From the NCBI GenBank assembly GCA_027030565.1, contig JALVEU010000367.1:1-20554 (forward strand): a stretch of DNA of 20,554 bases, in the 5' to 3' direction. The position numbers and the translations under genes are program-made. Positions 8,167-15,006 of the stretch are shown piece after piece; the first letter of the stretch is position 1; every line of letters begins with the position of its first letter. Under the pieces are notes generated by a model that saw nothing but the letters and a program-made list of their open reading frames with translations, made no database searches and was not told where the DNA came from. The DNA is from Gammaproteobacteria bacterium. GTDB taxonomy: Bacteria; Pseudomonadota; Gammaproteobacteria; JAJDOJ01.

Positions 8167-8564
8167 CGATAGGCGGTGTACTTCAGGGCGCTGCCACGCA
8201 CGCGCTCGGCCGGATATTTCTCGGCATTGCGCACCATCTTCTCCTGCGCGGCGGCAACGAGATCCACGTCCAGGGTGTCGGCCAGTCGGATGAGATACAG
8301 CAGCACGTCGGCGAGCTCCTCGCGTACGGCGGCCCGTGTGGGTGCATCGAGCGCCGCCGACTCCTCAGGCGTGAGCCACTGGAAGTGCTCGGCCAACTCG
8401 GCCGCCTCCACCATCATGGCCATGCACAGATTCTTGGGATTCTGGAACGGCTCCCACTCCCGCTCGCGCACGAAACCTCGCAGCGCCTCGCGCAACGTCT
8501 CCAGTGCGTCCCCGCGCTGCGATGTCCCTCCGTTGGCCTGCTGGTGGCGTCGTTCGTCACTCAC
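8163..8564 (-). CDS. MazG-like dNTP pyrophosphohydrolase (DCTPP1 / RS21-C6 type)
   Basis: This 133-residue all-alpha NTP pyrophosphatase removes pyrophosphate from (deoxy)nucleoside triphosphates; close relatives prefer dCTP and modified dCTPs and sanitise the nucleotide pool. The metal-binding Glu/Asp pattern is complete: E53 and E56 in MVEAAELAEHFQW, E83 and D86 in EELADVLLYL. The C-terminal block KMVRNAEKYPAERVRGSALKYT resembles that of human DCTPP1. The start is GTG at 8564, overlapping the yihY stop by eight bases. An in-frame upstream ATG (8681) lies deep in yihY and is rejected. Its stop overlaps the next gene by ATGA. Exact substrate preference cannot be read from the sequence. Confidence 0.9.
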   Translation of the reverse strand: MSDERRHQQANGGTSQRGDALETLREALRGFVREREWEPFQNPKNLCMAMMVEAAELAEHFQWLTPEESAALDAPTRAAVREELADVLLYLIRLADTLDVDLVAAAQEKMVRNAEKYPAERVRGSALKYTAYR

Positions 8565-9948
8565 CCGAAGCCTCCCGTTCTCCCTCTGCGTCGCTGCCGA
8601 TCCGGGCCACCACCGGGGCACCCTGCAGTCGCTCGGCGAGCGCCTTGAGTGTGATGCCCGCCACGGCCCGATGGGCCCCATTGCACCATGCCTCCATCAC
8701 CTCGTCCACCGGCCCGGTGGCCCGGCGGGCGCCCCCCGGCAACAGGACGCGCTCGCCGGCGCTGCGCACCGCCTCCATGACCTGGGCCACCTCCACGCGC
8801 TCGGGGGGACGCGCCGGCACGTAGCCAGGGGGATCCTCCCCAGTCTGCAGGATCAGCCCCGCCTCGCGCAGCAGCTCCAGCAGGTGGTCCACGGCCGGTC
8901 CGGGTAAGCCCAGGGTCTCGGACAGCCCACGCAGCGTGGGGGCCGGCTCGCCGCGCTCGAAACGCGCCGCCACGTGCACCATCAGGCCCAGGGCGAAGCG
9001 CTCCTGCATGCGCAGGCTGAGGGCGCTCTCGTGGCTGGGGGCGGAGAGGTACTCGGGATGCTGTTGATAGAAGGCCACGCTCGCGCCCACCAGCACGATG
9101 AGCCAACTCAGATACACCCAGATCATGAACAGGAGCACGATGGCGAAGCCGGAATAGATGGCCGTGTACTTGGCCGATTCCACCACGAACAGGGTGAACA
9201 GCTTGCCGGTGGCCACCCACAGCACCCCCGCCACCACGCCGCCGGTCACGGCGGCCCCGGTGCGCACATGGGTGTTGGGGATCAGGAGATAGGTGAGCGC
9301 GAACGCCGCGCCGATGAGCAGATACGGAATCAGGGCGCCGACCGCGTGCAGCAGGCTGCCGAGCGGCTCCATCGCGGCCACCGTCTGCACCCAGGGGCTC
9401 CGGGCCAGCGAGGCGGCCACGCCCACCGCGGCGAACATGAGCACGGGTCCGAGCAGGATCACCGTGAGGTAGTTGCTGAGTCGGGTGGTGAACGCGCGCG
9501 GGCGGGTCACCCGCCAGGTGTAATTGAAGGCCTCCTCCGTTTTCTGGATCATCGTCACCACGGTGTAGAGCAGCACCACCAGACCCACAGATCCGAGTAC
9601 GCCCACCTTGATGTTGTCCACGAAGCCGATGATCTGGCGCGTGAACTCGACGCCCTGTGCCCCCAGGGGCGCCATCAGGCGCAGCAACAGGGGCTCGATC
9701 TGGTTGTGCACGCCGAAGGCCTTGAGCACCGAGAAACTCACCGCCAGCAGGGGCACGAGAGAGAGCAGGGTGGTATAGACCAGGCTCATCGCCCGCAGCG
9801 TGAGCTGGCCGTCGGAGAGATCCCGTAACAGCGCCGCCAACATCCGCGCCGCCCACAGCAGCGCCGCCTGCCAGCGGGGCAGCCCGGAGAGATCCGCCCG
9901 CCAGAGCGACTCGATGCGCTGCTGCCAGGGACGGGGAAGGAAATGCAT
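8557..9948 (-). CDS. YihY/BrkB-family inner-membrane protein with C-terminal Rrf2-like winged helix
   Basis: Residues about 35-295 form the YihY (UPF0761, formerly misnamed RNase BN) domain with some six membrane helices and family features such as GQLTLRAMSLVYTTLLSLVP and a long loop with FNYTWRV. The protein is 463 residues, against about 290 for E. coli YihY. The extra roughly 165 residues start with a segment (about 310-400) that matches the Rrf2-type winged-helix pattern: a helix-turn-helix in LRGLSETLGLPGPAVDHL, then LREAGLI, a wing with PPGYVPARPPERV, and VAQVMEAV. No Rrf2 iron-sulfur cysteine cluster is visible (one Cys, in EAWCNG). The ATG at 9948 follows a GGAGG ribosome binding site. 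It is third in the ydbH operon, 37 bases after the lipoprotein gene, and overlaps the next gene by eight bases. The membrane function is not established for the family. Confidence 0.88.
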   Translation of the reverse strand: MHFLPRPWQQRIESLWRADLSGLPRWQAALLWAARMLAALLRDLSDGQLTLRAMSLVYTTLLSLVPLLAVSFSVLKAFGVHNQIEPLLLRLMAPLGAQGVEFTRQIIGFVDNIKVGVLGSVGLVVLLYTVVTMIQKTEEAFNYTWRVTRPRAFTTRLSNYLTVILLGPVLMFAAVGVAASLARSPWVQTVAAMEPLGSLLHAVGALIPYLLIGAAFALTYLLIPNTHVRTGAAVTGGVVAGVLWVATGKLFTLFVVESAKYTAIYSGFAIVLLFMIWVYLSWLIVLVGASVAFYQQHPEYLSAPSHESALSLRMQERFALGLMVHVAARFERGEPAPTLRGLSETLGLPGPAVDHLLELLREAGLILQTGEDPPGYVPARPPERVEVAQVMEAVRSAGERVLLPGGARRATGPVDEVMEAWCNGAHRAVAGITLKALAERLQGAPVVARIGSDAEGEREASGE

Positions 9949-9985
9949 CCTCAGCCTCCGAATCGCGGGATGGCAGAGATCCGTT

Positions 9986-10585
9986 TCACTTGCGGCGCCA
10001 CCGGCCTTTGTCGTCCTGGTACCAGGTACCCTTGGGGAACTCCTTGACCCAGACCCGGGCGAAGGTCCGCCGGATCTCGTCCTCCCATTCTGGATGGCCG
10101 TTAGCGCGCGCGATCTCGCGATAGAGCGCGTTGCGATCGCGATTCTCGTCGGCCACCAGTTTGCGGAGGCGGGCACGCTCCTTGAGCGGAACGGCCTTCA
10201 GGTCACGCAGGGCGACCAGTGCGTCCCGAGTGAGCCCGAGCGCCCCACTGGCGAAGTAGGGCCGCAGTTGCGGCTGGCGCCGCTTCAGCGAAGCCCGGAG
10301 CTTGCGGATTGCGGGCGTATCGATCTCCAGATCCGCCTTGGCCGCCGCCGGCCGGATCACCCAGTCCAGGGCGGACACGACCCGCACGCGCCATCGGTCC
10401 ACGGCCGAGCGCGGCTCGCGCTCGGGCGTGTTCCGCTGCGCGGGCGGCGACTCGCTCACCACATCCCGGACGATGGTCTCGGCCGCCTGTTCGGCAGCGG
10501 CGGCCGGGAAGTACACATTGATCGTGACGCAGGCCGTGGTCCACAAGGCATACAGGCCGATCAGCGCAATTCGCGGGACGTTCAT
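9986..10585 (-). CDS. DUF1318 (YdbL-type) lipoprotein with YnbE-like N-terminus
   Basis: This 199-residue probable outer-membrane lipoprotein has a signal MNVPRIALIGLYALWTTAC with lipidated Cys at 19; the lipobox TTAC is imperfect, with Thr at -3. Directly after the Cys comes VTINVYFPAAAAEQAAETIV, which recalls the strand-and-helix core of YnbE (TINMNV...). A low-complexity linker follows. From about residue 110 there is a YdbL/DUF1318 domain, with an N-R-x-A-L-Y-x-x-I-A-x-x-N core and a terminal block KGTWYQDDKGRWRRK like the end of E. coli YdbL. In E. coli, YnbE joins the inner-membrane protein YdbH in a lipid-transport bridge and YdbL acts as a periplasmic helper. Here one gene, 54 bases after the ydbH-like gene, could do both. 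The fusion reading is inference. Confidence 0.85.
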   Translation of the reverse strand: MNVPRIALIGLYALWTTACVTINVYFPAAAAEQAAETIVRDVVSESPPAQRNTPEREPRSAVDRWRVRVVSALDWVIRPAAAKADLEIDTPAIRKLRASLKRRQPQLRPYFASGALGLTRDALVALRDLKAVPLKERARLRKLVADENRDRNALYREIARANGHPEWEDEIRRTFARVWVKEFPKGTWYQDDKGRWRRK

Positions 10586-10638
10586 GCTCGAGACCCCTTC
10601 CATGAAACTCTCCCGGCAGTCTACCGCAACCGGCGCGA

Positions 10639-12702
10639 TCACTCGACGACCGGGCCACCTTCCACACCCAGGCTGAGCAGCCGGTCCACCAGCTGCGCCC
10701 AATCCACCTCCGTGCGATAGCCGATGACGTCAATGTGCGGCAGACCCTTGCCTTTGACGATGTAATAGCCGCCTCCCTTGGCCGGCGCCACCCCACGCAT
10801 GTGGCACACACCCTTGTCCAGCCGGCAACCAAAGCCGAGCCGGTCGTAGGGAAACTCCTCGAACAATCGCATGAAGCCGCCGGAGAGTGCCGCAGTGGGC
10901 CCGCCACCCAGGCTGGACAGGTTTTCCACGGCCCGCTGACTGATGCGGTGGCGCGAGCGGTCGTCCTCGGGGGTCCCCAGCCAGGCGTCGAAGGACACCG
11001 GCGACCAGTCCTCCAGGACCAGGCCGCGCACATAGCCTCCCAGACGGCCCGTGATGCGCCCCAGAGGGAAGCGACGCGTGAGCAGGTCGAGATCGAGGTT
11101 GCGAACCACCACGTCGGTACGCAGGACGGGCACCACTCCAAAAGGCCGCTCCAGGTTCAGATGGTCCACCACCACTGCCCCGTCGAATACCCGAACCAGC
11201 AGGGCACCCCCCACGCGGAGCGTGCCGTCGCGATAGGTGACGTCCGGCACCACGCCGGAGAGGGTGCCCTCCATCTCGGGCCAGCCCAGGGCACGTGTGA
11301 CGCGGGGCATGGACACAGGAGTGAGCACCGCATCGAATCCCCACCCGGCCATGGGGTCCAAGAGATCGCGGAGCTCGAAGCGCTGAATGTCCAGCCGCCC
11401 GTCGAAGACCGGGATCTGGACGGGGGCCCCGAGCTCCAGCCCACCGTCCCGCTGCACCAGGTCCAGACCGAAGGCCCCGGTGGCGAGCCGGTAGAACGAC
11501 ACCCCCTCCACGGCCAGACGGCTGCGACGCCGGCCTCCCCGCGCCCAGGCCAGATGCCCGTCCAGCCCCTGTACGGCGAACCGGCCCATCCGGTCGCTCG
11601 CCTGCAGGTCCCGCACCACCGCCTCGAGCATGGACAACTTGCCCTGTTGCAGCTGGAACCGGGCCTGAACCCGCCCGCCAGTCTCCAGGTCGTCCAGCAT
11701 GGTCCCGATGAGCGCCGGGCGCAGGTAGGTCTCGTAGGCACGCGGCAGACGCAGCTGGAGGCGATCGATCGCCAGCCGCTCGATCTGTGGCGTTCCTCGC
11801 TGTGGGAGGTGCAGCCGCAAGGAGCCCTGCACCTCCAAGGCCTGCGCATCCCGGTACCAGAACCGATCCAGCTCCAGGCCGCGCCGCGCGGGCCTCCAGG
11901 CCCCCGAGGCCTCGACGCGCAGCGGATCGCCCGCGGGTTCCAGAATCCATGGATCCCAGTAGAACACGCCTCGGTTCAAGCCGAGACGCAGCGTCGCCTC
12001 CCAGACGCCCTGCACGAGTCGGCCCTCGATGTCGGCCTCCATCCCCAGCCCCTGGGCCTCGTGCAGACCCGCGGGTTCAGTAAACCCCAGATCCGCCGCT
12101 GTCAGGTGCGCGGACAGCTCCGCGGAACCCGGGCCGGCCAGGGCGACGCGCAGCCGAAACCCCAAACGCCCGGCGAACTCGCCCCCCTTCCCCGCGAACG
12201 GCGCCAGCGCCCGAGCCGCATCCAGATCCCGACCTCTGGCAACGAGCTCCCACGCCCCCGCCGAACCACGCAGCTCCAGGCCGAAACGCCCGCCTGCGGC
12301 GCGCCCCTGGCGAAGCACCAGCACGGTCGAGCCGCCACGTGTCCAGTGCAGGCTGCCCTGGGCCACCACCGATCCCAGCCCTGGAATGACCAGCGCCAGC
12401 TGCAGGCCGCTGCAGTCCAGCCGGTCGCTATGCAGGCCTTGTCCGGTGCACTTGAGGTGCAGGTCGCGCACGGGCTCGGCCAGACCTGGCAGATCCACCC
12501 TTGACGCGGAGACGGACCACTTCGCCTGGGAGTGGTCGTCCAGCTCCAAGACGACCTGCACCGCCTCCGCCCGCCAGCCATCGCCGACCACCTCGTCCAG
12601 AGCGAGCTCGATGCGGCCATCGCCCACGGCCGGAACGTGCAGGGCCCACAGGGCGAGACCCCCCAAGACGGCGAGCGTCCACGAAGCGAGGGTGCGGATC
12701 AC
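10639..12702 (-). CDS. YdbH-like AsmA-family envelope protein
   Basis: A GTG start at 12702 gives 687 residues with an N-terminal signal anchor (about 4-22, LASWTLAVLGGLALWALHV) and a long periplasmic body of amphipathic beta-strands, as in AsmA-like proteins. The C-terminal half has the YdbH-type features LDLLTRRFPLGRITGRLGGYV, a DDRSRHRISQRAVENLSSLGGG block and VCHMRGVAP. E. coli YdbH (879 residues) spans the periplasm with YnbE and carries phospholipids to the outer membrane; the same role is inferred here. An upstream ATG at 12828 would add a Ser/Pro/Arg-rich 42-residue leader before the anchor and is less likely; neither start has a clear ribosome binding site. It is first in the operon ydbH-lipoprotein-yihY-dCTPase-traB. 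The body is shorter than the E. coli protein. Confidence 0.88.
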   Translation of the reverse strand: MIRTLASWTLAVLGGLALWALHVPAVGDGRIELALDEVVGDGWRAEAVQVVLELDDHSQAKWSVSASRVDLPGLAEPVRDLHLKCTGQGLHSDRLDCSGLQLALVIPGLGSVVAQGSLHWTRGGSTVLVLRQGRAAGGRFGLELRGSAGAWELVARGRDLDAARALAPFAGKGGEFAGRLGFRLRVALAGPGSAELSAHLTAADLGFTEPAGLHEAQGLGMEADIEGRLVQGVWEATLRLGLNRGVFYWDPWILEPAGDPLRVEASGAWRPARRGLELDRFWYRDAQALEVQGSLRLHLPQRGTPQIERLAIDRLQLRLPRAYETYLRPALIGTMLDDLETGGRVQARFQLQQGKLSMLEAVVRDLQASDRMGRFAVQGLDGHLAWARGGRRRSRLAVEGVSFYRLATGAFGLDLVQRDGGLELGAPVQIPVFDGRLDIQRFELRDLLDPMAGWGFDAVLTPVSMPRVTRALGWPEMEGTLSGVVPDVTYRDGTLRVGGALLVRVFDGAVVVDHLNLERPFGVVPVLRTDVVVRNLDLDLLTRRFPLGRITGRLGGYVRGLVLEDWSPVSFDAWLGTPEDDRSRHRISQRAVENLSSLGGGPTAALSGGFMRLFEEFPYDRLGFGCRLDKGVCHMRGVAPAKGGGYYIVKGKGLPHIDVIGYRTEVDWAQLVDRLLSLGVEGGPVVE

Positions 12703-13034
12703 CGTTGCTGGCCCGGGCGACTTCCCAGCCGGAATGCGCCCGGCGAGGGCCGCCGGCGCCCGCCGCTCGAGCGAGGGAGACGAACGGCCACCCCACGACG
12801 AACCATGGACCGGAACCAGGGGCTGCATCGCATCGAGTTGAAACGTCGATCCGTCCCCACCTGGACAGCCATGCCAAGAAGCAGAACGGTGCTCCCGAGC
12901 CAGCGGGGCACCCCCGAGATTTCACCGAACCGGCTGCGGTGCCGAGACCCGGCCTCACAGGAACCGATGGTACCCGCATCGACCGGGCGCAGCGATGCCC
13001 GGACGCCGGCGCCGGCTGGCCCACGAACCCGGGC
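12703..13034. other. Intergenic region upstream of the ydbH-like gene
   Basis: About 330 bases lie between the ydbH-like start and the terminator of the Nu1-like gene. The promoter of the ydbH operon must lie here or in read-through. The only -10-like hexamer I can point to on the minus strand is TACCAT around 12970, without a -35. Open frames in this region show no family features and poor starts. I see no repeat or RNA gene. Confidence 0.4.
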
Positions 13035-13061
13035 AAAAGAAAAGCCGCCCGGCAGGCGGCT
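13035..13061 (-). terminator. Intrinsic terminator of the Nu1-like gene
   Basis: On the minus strand a perfect 7-bp stem AGCCGCC / GGCGGCT (arms at 13055-13061 and 13043-13049, five-base loop) is followed directly by TTTCTTTT (13042-13035). It lies about 60 bases after the stop of the Nu1-like gene, so that small gene is a closed transcription unit separate from ydbH. Confidence 0.88.
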
Positions 13062-13122
13062 CAATGGGGAGGAGGATATGAAACGTGGAGGAGTAAGGAG
13101 ACGACAGGTTGCTGACCCTCGT

Positions 13123-13341
13123 TCAGACGCCGCCGAGATCGGACTGACGTGCCACGGACAGCCGCCATTCGATGGCTTCGGCCGTGTCGAACACCCATTC
13201 CCGCTCGTCGGGCGGCTCGCCGTTGCGCATCCGCGGCTTGCGTACGTACGGCAGACCCTTGTGCAGCCACACGTCGATCACGGGAGGCTCGACCCCGAAG
13301 ATGTGCGCAAGATCGTTCTTGCTGACTCGTACCCCGGCCAT
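13123..13341 (-). CDS. Orphan Nu1-like winged-helix DNA-binding protein
   Basis: This 72-residue protein resembles the N-terminal DNA-binding domain of the phage lambda terminase small subunit Nu1 (PF07471-like). VSKNDLAHIFGVEPPVIDVW forms a helix-turn-helix like Nu1's KKQLADIFG...IQNW, followed by HKGLPYVRKP (the Nu1 QGMPVLR wing region) and VFDTAEAIEWRL (cf. YDSAAVIKWY). The Nu1 oligomerisation and large-subunit-binding parts are absent, and no terminase large subunit or other phage gene is nearby. The start ATG at 13341 has an AAGGA ribosome binding site seven bases upstream; an in-frame GTG at 13359 would add six residues. A strong terminator follows. Codon use is AT-richer than in the neighbours, suggesting acquisition. 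It may be a phage remnant kept as a small regulator; the function is unknown. Confidence 0.7.
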   Translation of the reverse strand: MAGVRVSKNDLAHIFGVEPPVIDVWLHKGLPYVRKPRMRNGEPPDEREWVFDTAEAIEWRLSVARQSDLGGV

Positions 13342-13351
13342 TCCGTTTTCC

Positions 13352-13507
13352 TTATCCACGCATCCATTCTCGGCTTGATTTCACACCGGACTTCGGGAAA
13401 CACTGCTCGGGTCGTTGCGCACCGTGATGGCTGGTTCCGCATTCGCATTGGCCGGACGCCTGCAAGTCGTAGCGCAGGTCCACGATCTCTGCTTCCGTTC
13501 CATCCAT
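13352..13507 (-). CDS. Possible small ORF upstream of the Nu1-like gene
   Basis: This is a 51-codon frame starting MDGTEAEIVDLRYDL, with a GAGGGAG stretch about ten bases before its ATG and a TAA stop ten bases before the Nu1-like ATG. The two could therefore be coupled. It carries Cys at about 21, 23 and 36. I recognise no family. Third codon positions are only about 60 percent GC by eye, lower than in surrounding genes. It could equally be chance; the evidence is the ribosome-binding-site-like sequence and the tight spacing only. Confidence 0.25.
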   Translation of the reverse strand: MDGTEAEIVDLRYDLQASGQCECGTSHHGAQRPEQCFPKSGVKSSREWMRG

Positions 13508-13621
13508 CCGTTCGACGCTCCCTCGGTCCTCGTTGCCCGCGCCTGCGCGCCTACTGTCGTTTCAAGCGATGGCTCCATTGTATCCACTGGAAAACCCGTG
13601 AATCCTGGATCTGGACAAATG

Positions 13622-13634
13622 CGCGGAATCCGCG
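13622..13634. promoter_or_regulatory. Palindrome directly before the FimV-like start
   Basis: CGCGGA-A-TCCGCG is a 6-bp inverted repeat with a single central base, ending one base before the ATG at 13636. As DNA it looks like an operator half-site pair; as RNA it overlaps the place where a ribosome binding site would be. No binding protein is known. Confidence 0.3.
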
Positions 13635-13635
13635 G

Positions 13636-14967
13636 ATGAAAGGGGAAAGGACGACGAACGGCGCCGGCGCCGGCCTGGGGATCTTGCTGATCTCATTGTT
13701 TTTCATGATATTTCCAGGCCATGCCGGGGTGATCGGCCTGGGAAAGCTGACCATCGGTTCCAGGCTCGGCGACACGATCCACCTGTGGCTGGACGTGATT
13801 GCACCGGGCCGGGCCTCGGTCTCTGGATTCGAGGCGAAACTGGCCCCAGCGTCGGTTTTCGAGCAGGAAGGCATCCCATACGACCCGCGACTGGCGGCAT
13901 TCCGCGTCAGCGTGGAGACGCATGCCGGGCGCCCCTATCGAATCCACCTCCGCGGCCCCGCCCCGACCACCGAGGCACTGTCCATGCTCTTGGAGGTCCG
14001 CTGGTCCAACGGGCGGCTGTTGCGCGAGATCGAGGTTCCGCCACAGCCTTCGGCTCCGGGAGCGGTCCCTCGGGCACCCATCGCCGAGACCACCCCGCAG
14101 CCCGTTGCAAAACCGAGTCCACCAGGCGGGCCCCGGCGCGCCAAGGGTGGGCAACGCACCGAGCCGCCTCCCCGGCCCAGACCTGGCGGCCGCTACGTCG
14201 TCCAGCGCGGCGATACACTGCTGGGAATCGTCCAGCGCATGGGGGTCCGAAATCCCGAGGCCGTCGCCCGCCGCATCCTCGAGGTCAATCCCCAGGCCTT
14301 CATCGGCGGGGACATGAATCGTCTGCTGGCCGGTGCAGTGCTGCGCCTGGATCTGGCGACCGGCGAGCCGAGGGCGCCGCGTCCTGCATCCCCGGCCAAG
14401 CGGCCCGCGACGCCTCCAACTCCGGCGGCACCCGAACTCGAGACGGACTTTGCGCCCGCCGACCGGCAGGCCCCGCCCTTCGACGAGCCCACCGCCGACT
14501 TGGACAACACGGTGGATCCTGCCGACCCGGAGCCCCCGGCCGAGCAGCCCGCCCGGTTGCGCATCCTGGCGGCAGCCGAAGAGGATGCGCCCGCATCGGG
14601 CGCCGTGCCCCAGGACCCCCATTCCGGAACCACGGCCGAGGCCCTGGAGCTGGCCCAGGAACTGGCAGAGTCACGCCGCCGGGAGGCCGAGAGCCTGCGT
14701 CAGCGGGTGCAACAGCTGGAGCAGCTGGTGGCACACCAGGAACGGCTCATCGCGCTGCAGTCCGACGAGTTGACCCGCCTGCAGGAACGCCTGAAACGCG
14801 TCCAGGGGCAACAGCCCGCGCCCCAGTCGCAGGGCAGCCCGTGGATGCTCTGGACCGCGCTGTTGGCGGGTGTGCTTGCGCTGGGCACCACCCTGGTCCT
14901 GATCGGCCTGTCGTGGAGGGCGCGCCGGTACCGGGAGGCCACCCAGCGCGTGCGCTCCGGCTGGTAG
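13636..14967 (+). CDS. Short FimV-like LysM protein
   Basis: This 443-residue envelope protein has a signal peptide (about 1-30, cut after PGHA), followed by the FimV-type N-terminal domain (VIGLGKLTIGSRLGDTIHLWLDV, to about residue 130). A Pro-rich linker and a LysM peptidoglycan-binding domain come next (about 186-235, beginning RYVVQRGDTLLGIVQRMG). An acidic Pro-rich stretch, a coiled coil (about 335-390) and one membrane helix (about 401-425) with a short basic cytoplasmic tail complete it. FimV/HubP proteins organise cell poles and type IV pili. This one lacks the long acidic cytoplasmic part and C-terminal TPR-like FimV domain, so it is a paralogue or short form, and polar function is uncertain. 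The ATG at 13636 lacks a good ribosome binding site. The open frame extends far upstream, but the signal peptide fixes the start. Confidence 0.85.
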   Translation: MKGERTTNGAGAGLGILLISLFFMIFPGHAGVIGLGKLTIGSRLGDTIHLWLDVIAPGRASVSGFEAKLAPASVFEQEGIPYDPRLAAFRVSVETHAGRPYRIHLRGPAPTTEALSMLLEVRWSNGRLLREIEVPPQPSAPGAVPRAPIAETTPQPVAKPSPPGGPRRAKGGQRTEPPPRPRPGGRYVVQRGDTLLGIVQRMGVRNPEAVARRILEVNPQAFIGGDMNRLLAGAVLRLDLATGEPRAPRPASPAKRPATPPTPAAPELETDFAPADRQAPPFDEPTADLDNTVDPADPEPPAEQPARLRILAAAEEDAPASGAVPQDPHSGTTAEALELAQELAESRRREAESLRQRVQQLEQLVAHQERLIALQSDELTRLQERLKRVQGQQPAPQSQGSPWMLWTALLAGVLALGTTLVLIGLSWRARRYREATQRVRSGW

Positions 14968-14988
14968 AGCCCCCGCCGCCGGGCTTTC
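14968..14988 (+). terminator. Weak hairpin after the FimV-like gene
   Basis: AGCCC / GGGCT (14968-14972, 14981-14985) with an eight-base GC loop starts right after the stop codon and is followed by TTTC overlapping its last base. The stem is short and the T-run poor, so termination would be partial at best. Confidence 0.3.
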
Positions 14989-14992
14989 ACGC

Positions 14993-14998
14993 TACACT
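14993..14998 (+). promoter_or_regulatory. Candidate -10 element for fadD
   Basis: TACACT at 14993-14998 predicts a transcription start around 15005, only two bases before the fadD ATG. No -35 box is visible at the right distance. If real, the mRNA would be practically leaderless, in keeping with the lack of a ribosome binding site. Confidence 0.35.
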
Positions 14999-15006
14999 CT
15001 GCGGGC

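Noticed and set aside
10735..12504. Long plus-strand frame opposite the ydbH-like gene
   Set aside because: Same GC-driven antisense effect; Pro/Gln/His-rich and without recognisable motifs.
12829..13034. Search for an RNA gene or riboswitch upstream of the ydbH-like gene
   Set aside because: No conserved motif or strong multi-helix pattern could be made out apart from short GC-rich palindromes expected at this base composition.
13381..13587. Minus-strand frame in phase with the Nu1-like gene, separated by a single TGA
   Set aside because: Considered as a truncated longer Nu1 protein, but Nu1's extra domains lie C-terminal, not N-terminal, and the upstream residues show no similarity.
12532..13635. 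Long plus-strand open frame continuous with the FimV-like gene, including an ATG at 13078 behind a perfect GGAGGAGG sequence
   Set aside because: The frame runs antisense through ydbH and the Nu1-like gene, its product has no family features, and the signal peptide at 13636 marks the true start. The G-rich sequence is next to the complement of the Nu1-like gene's terminator and is probably coincidental.
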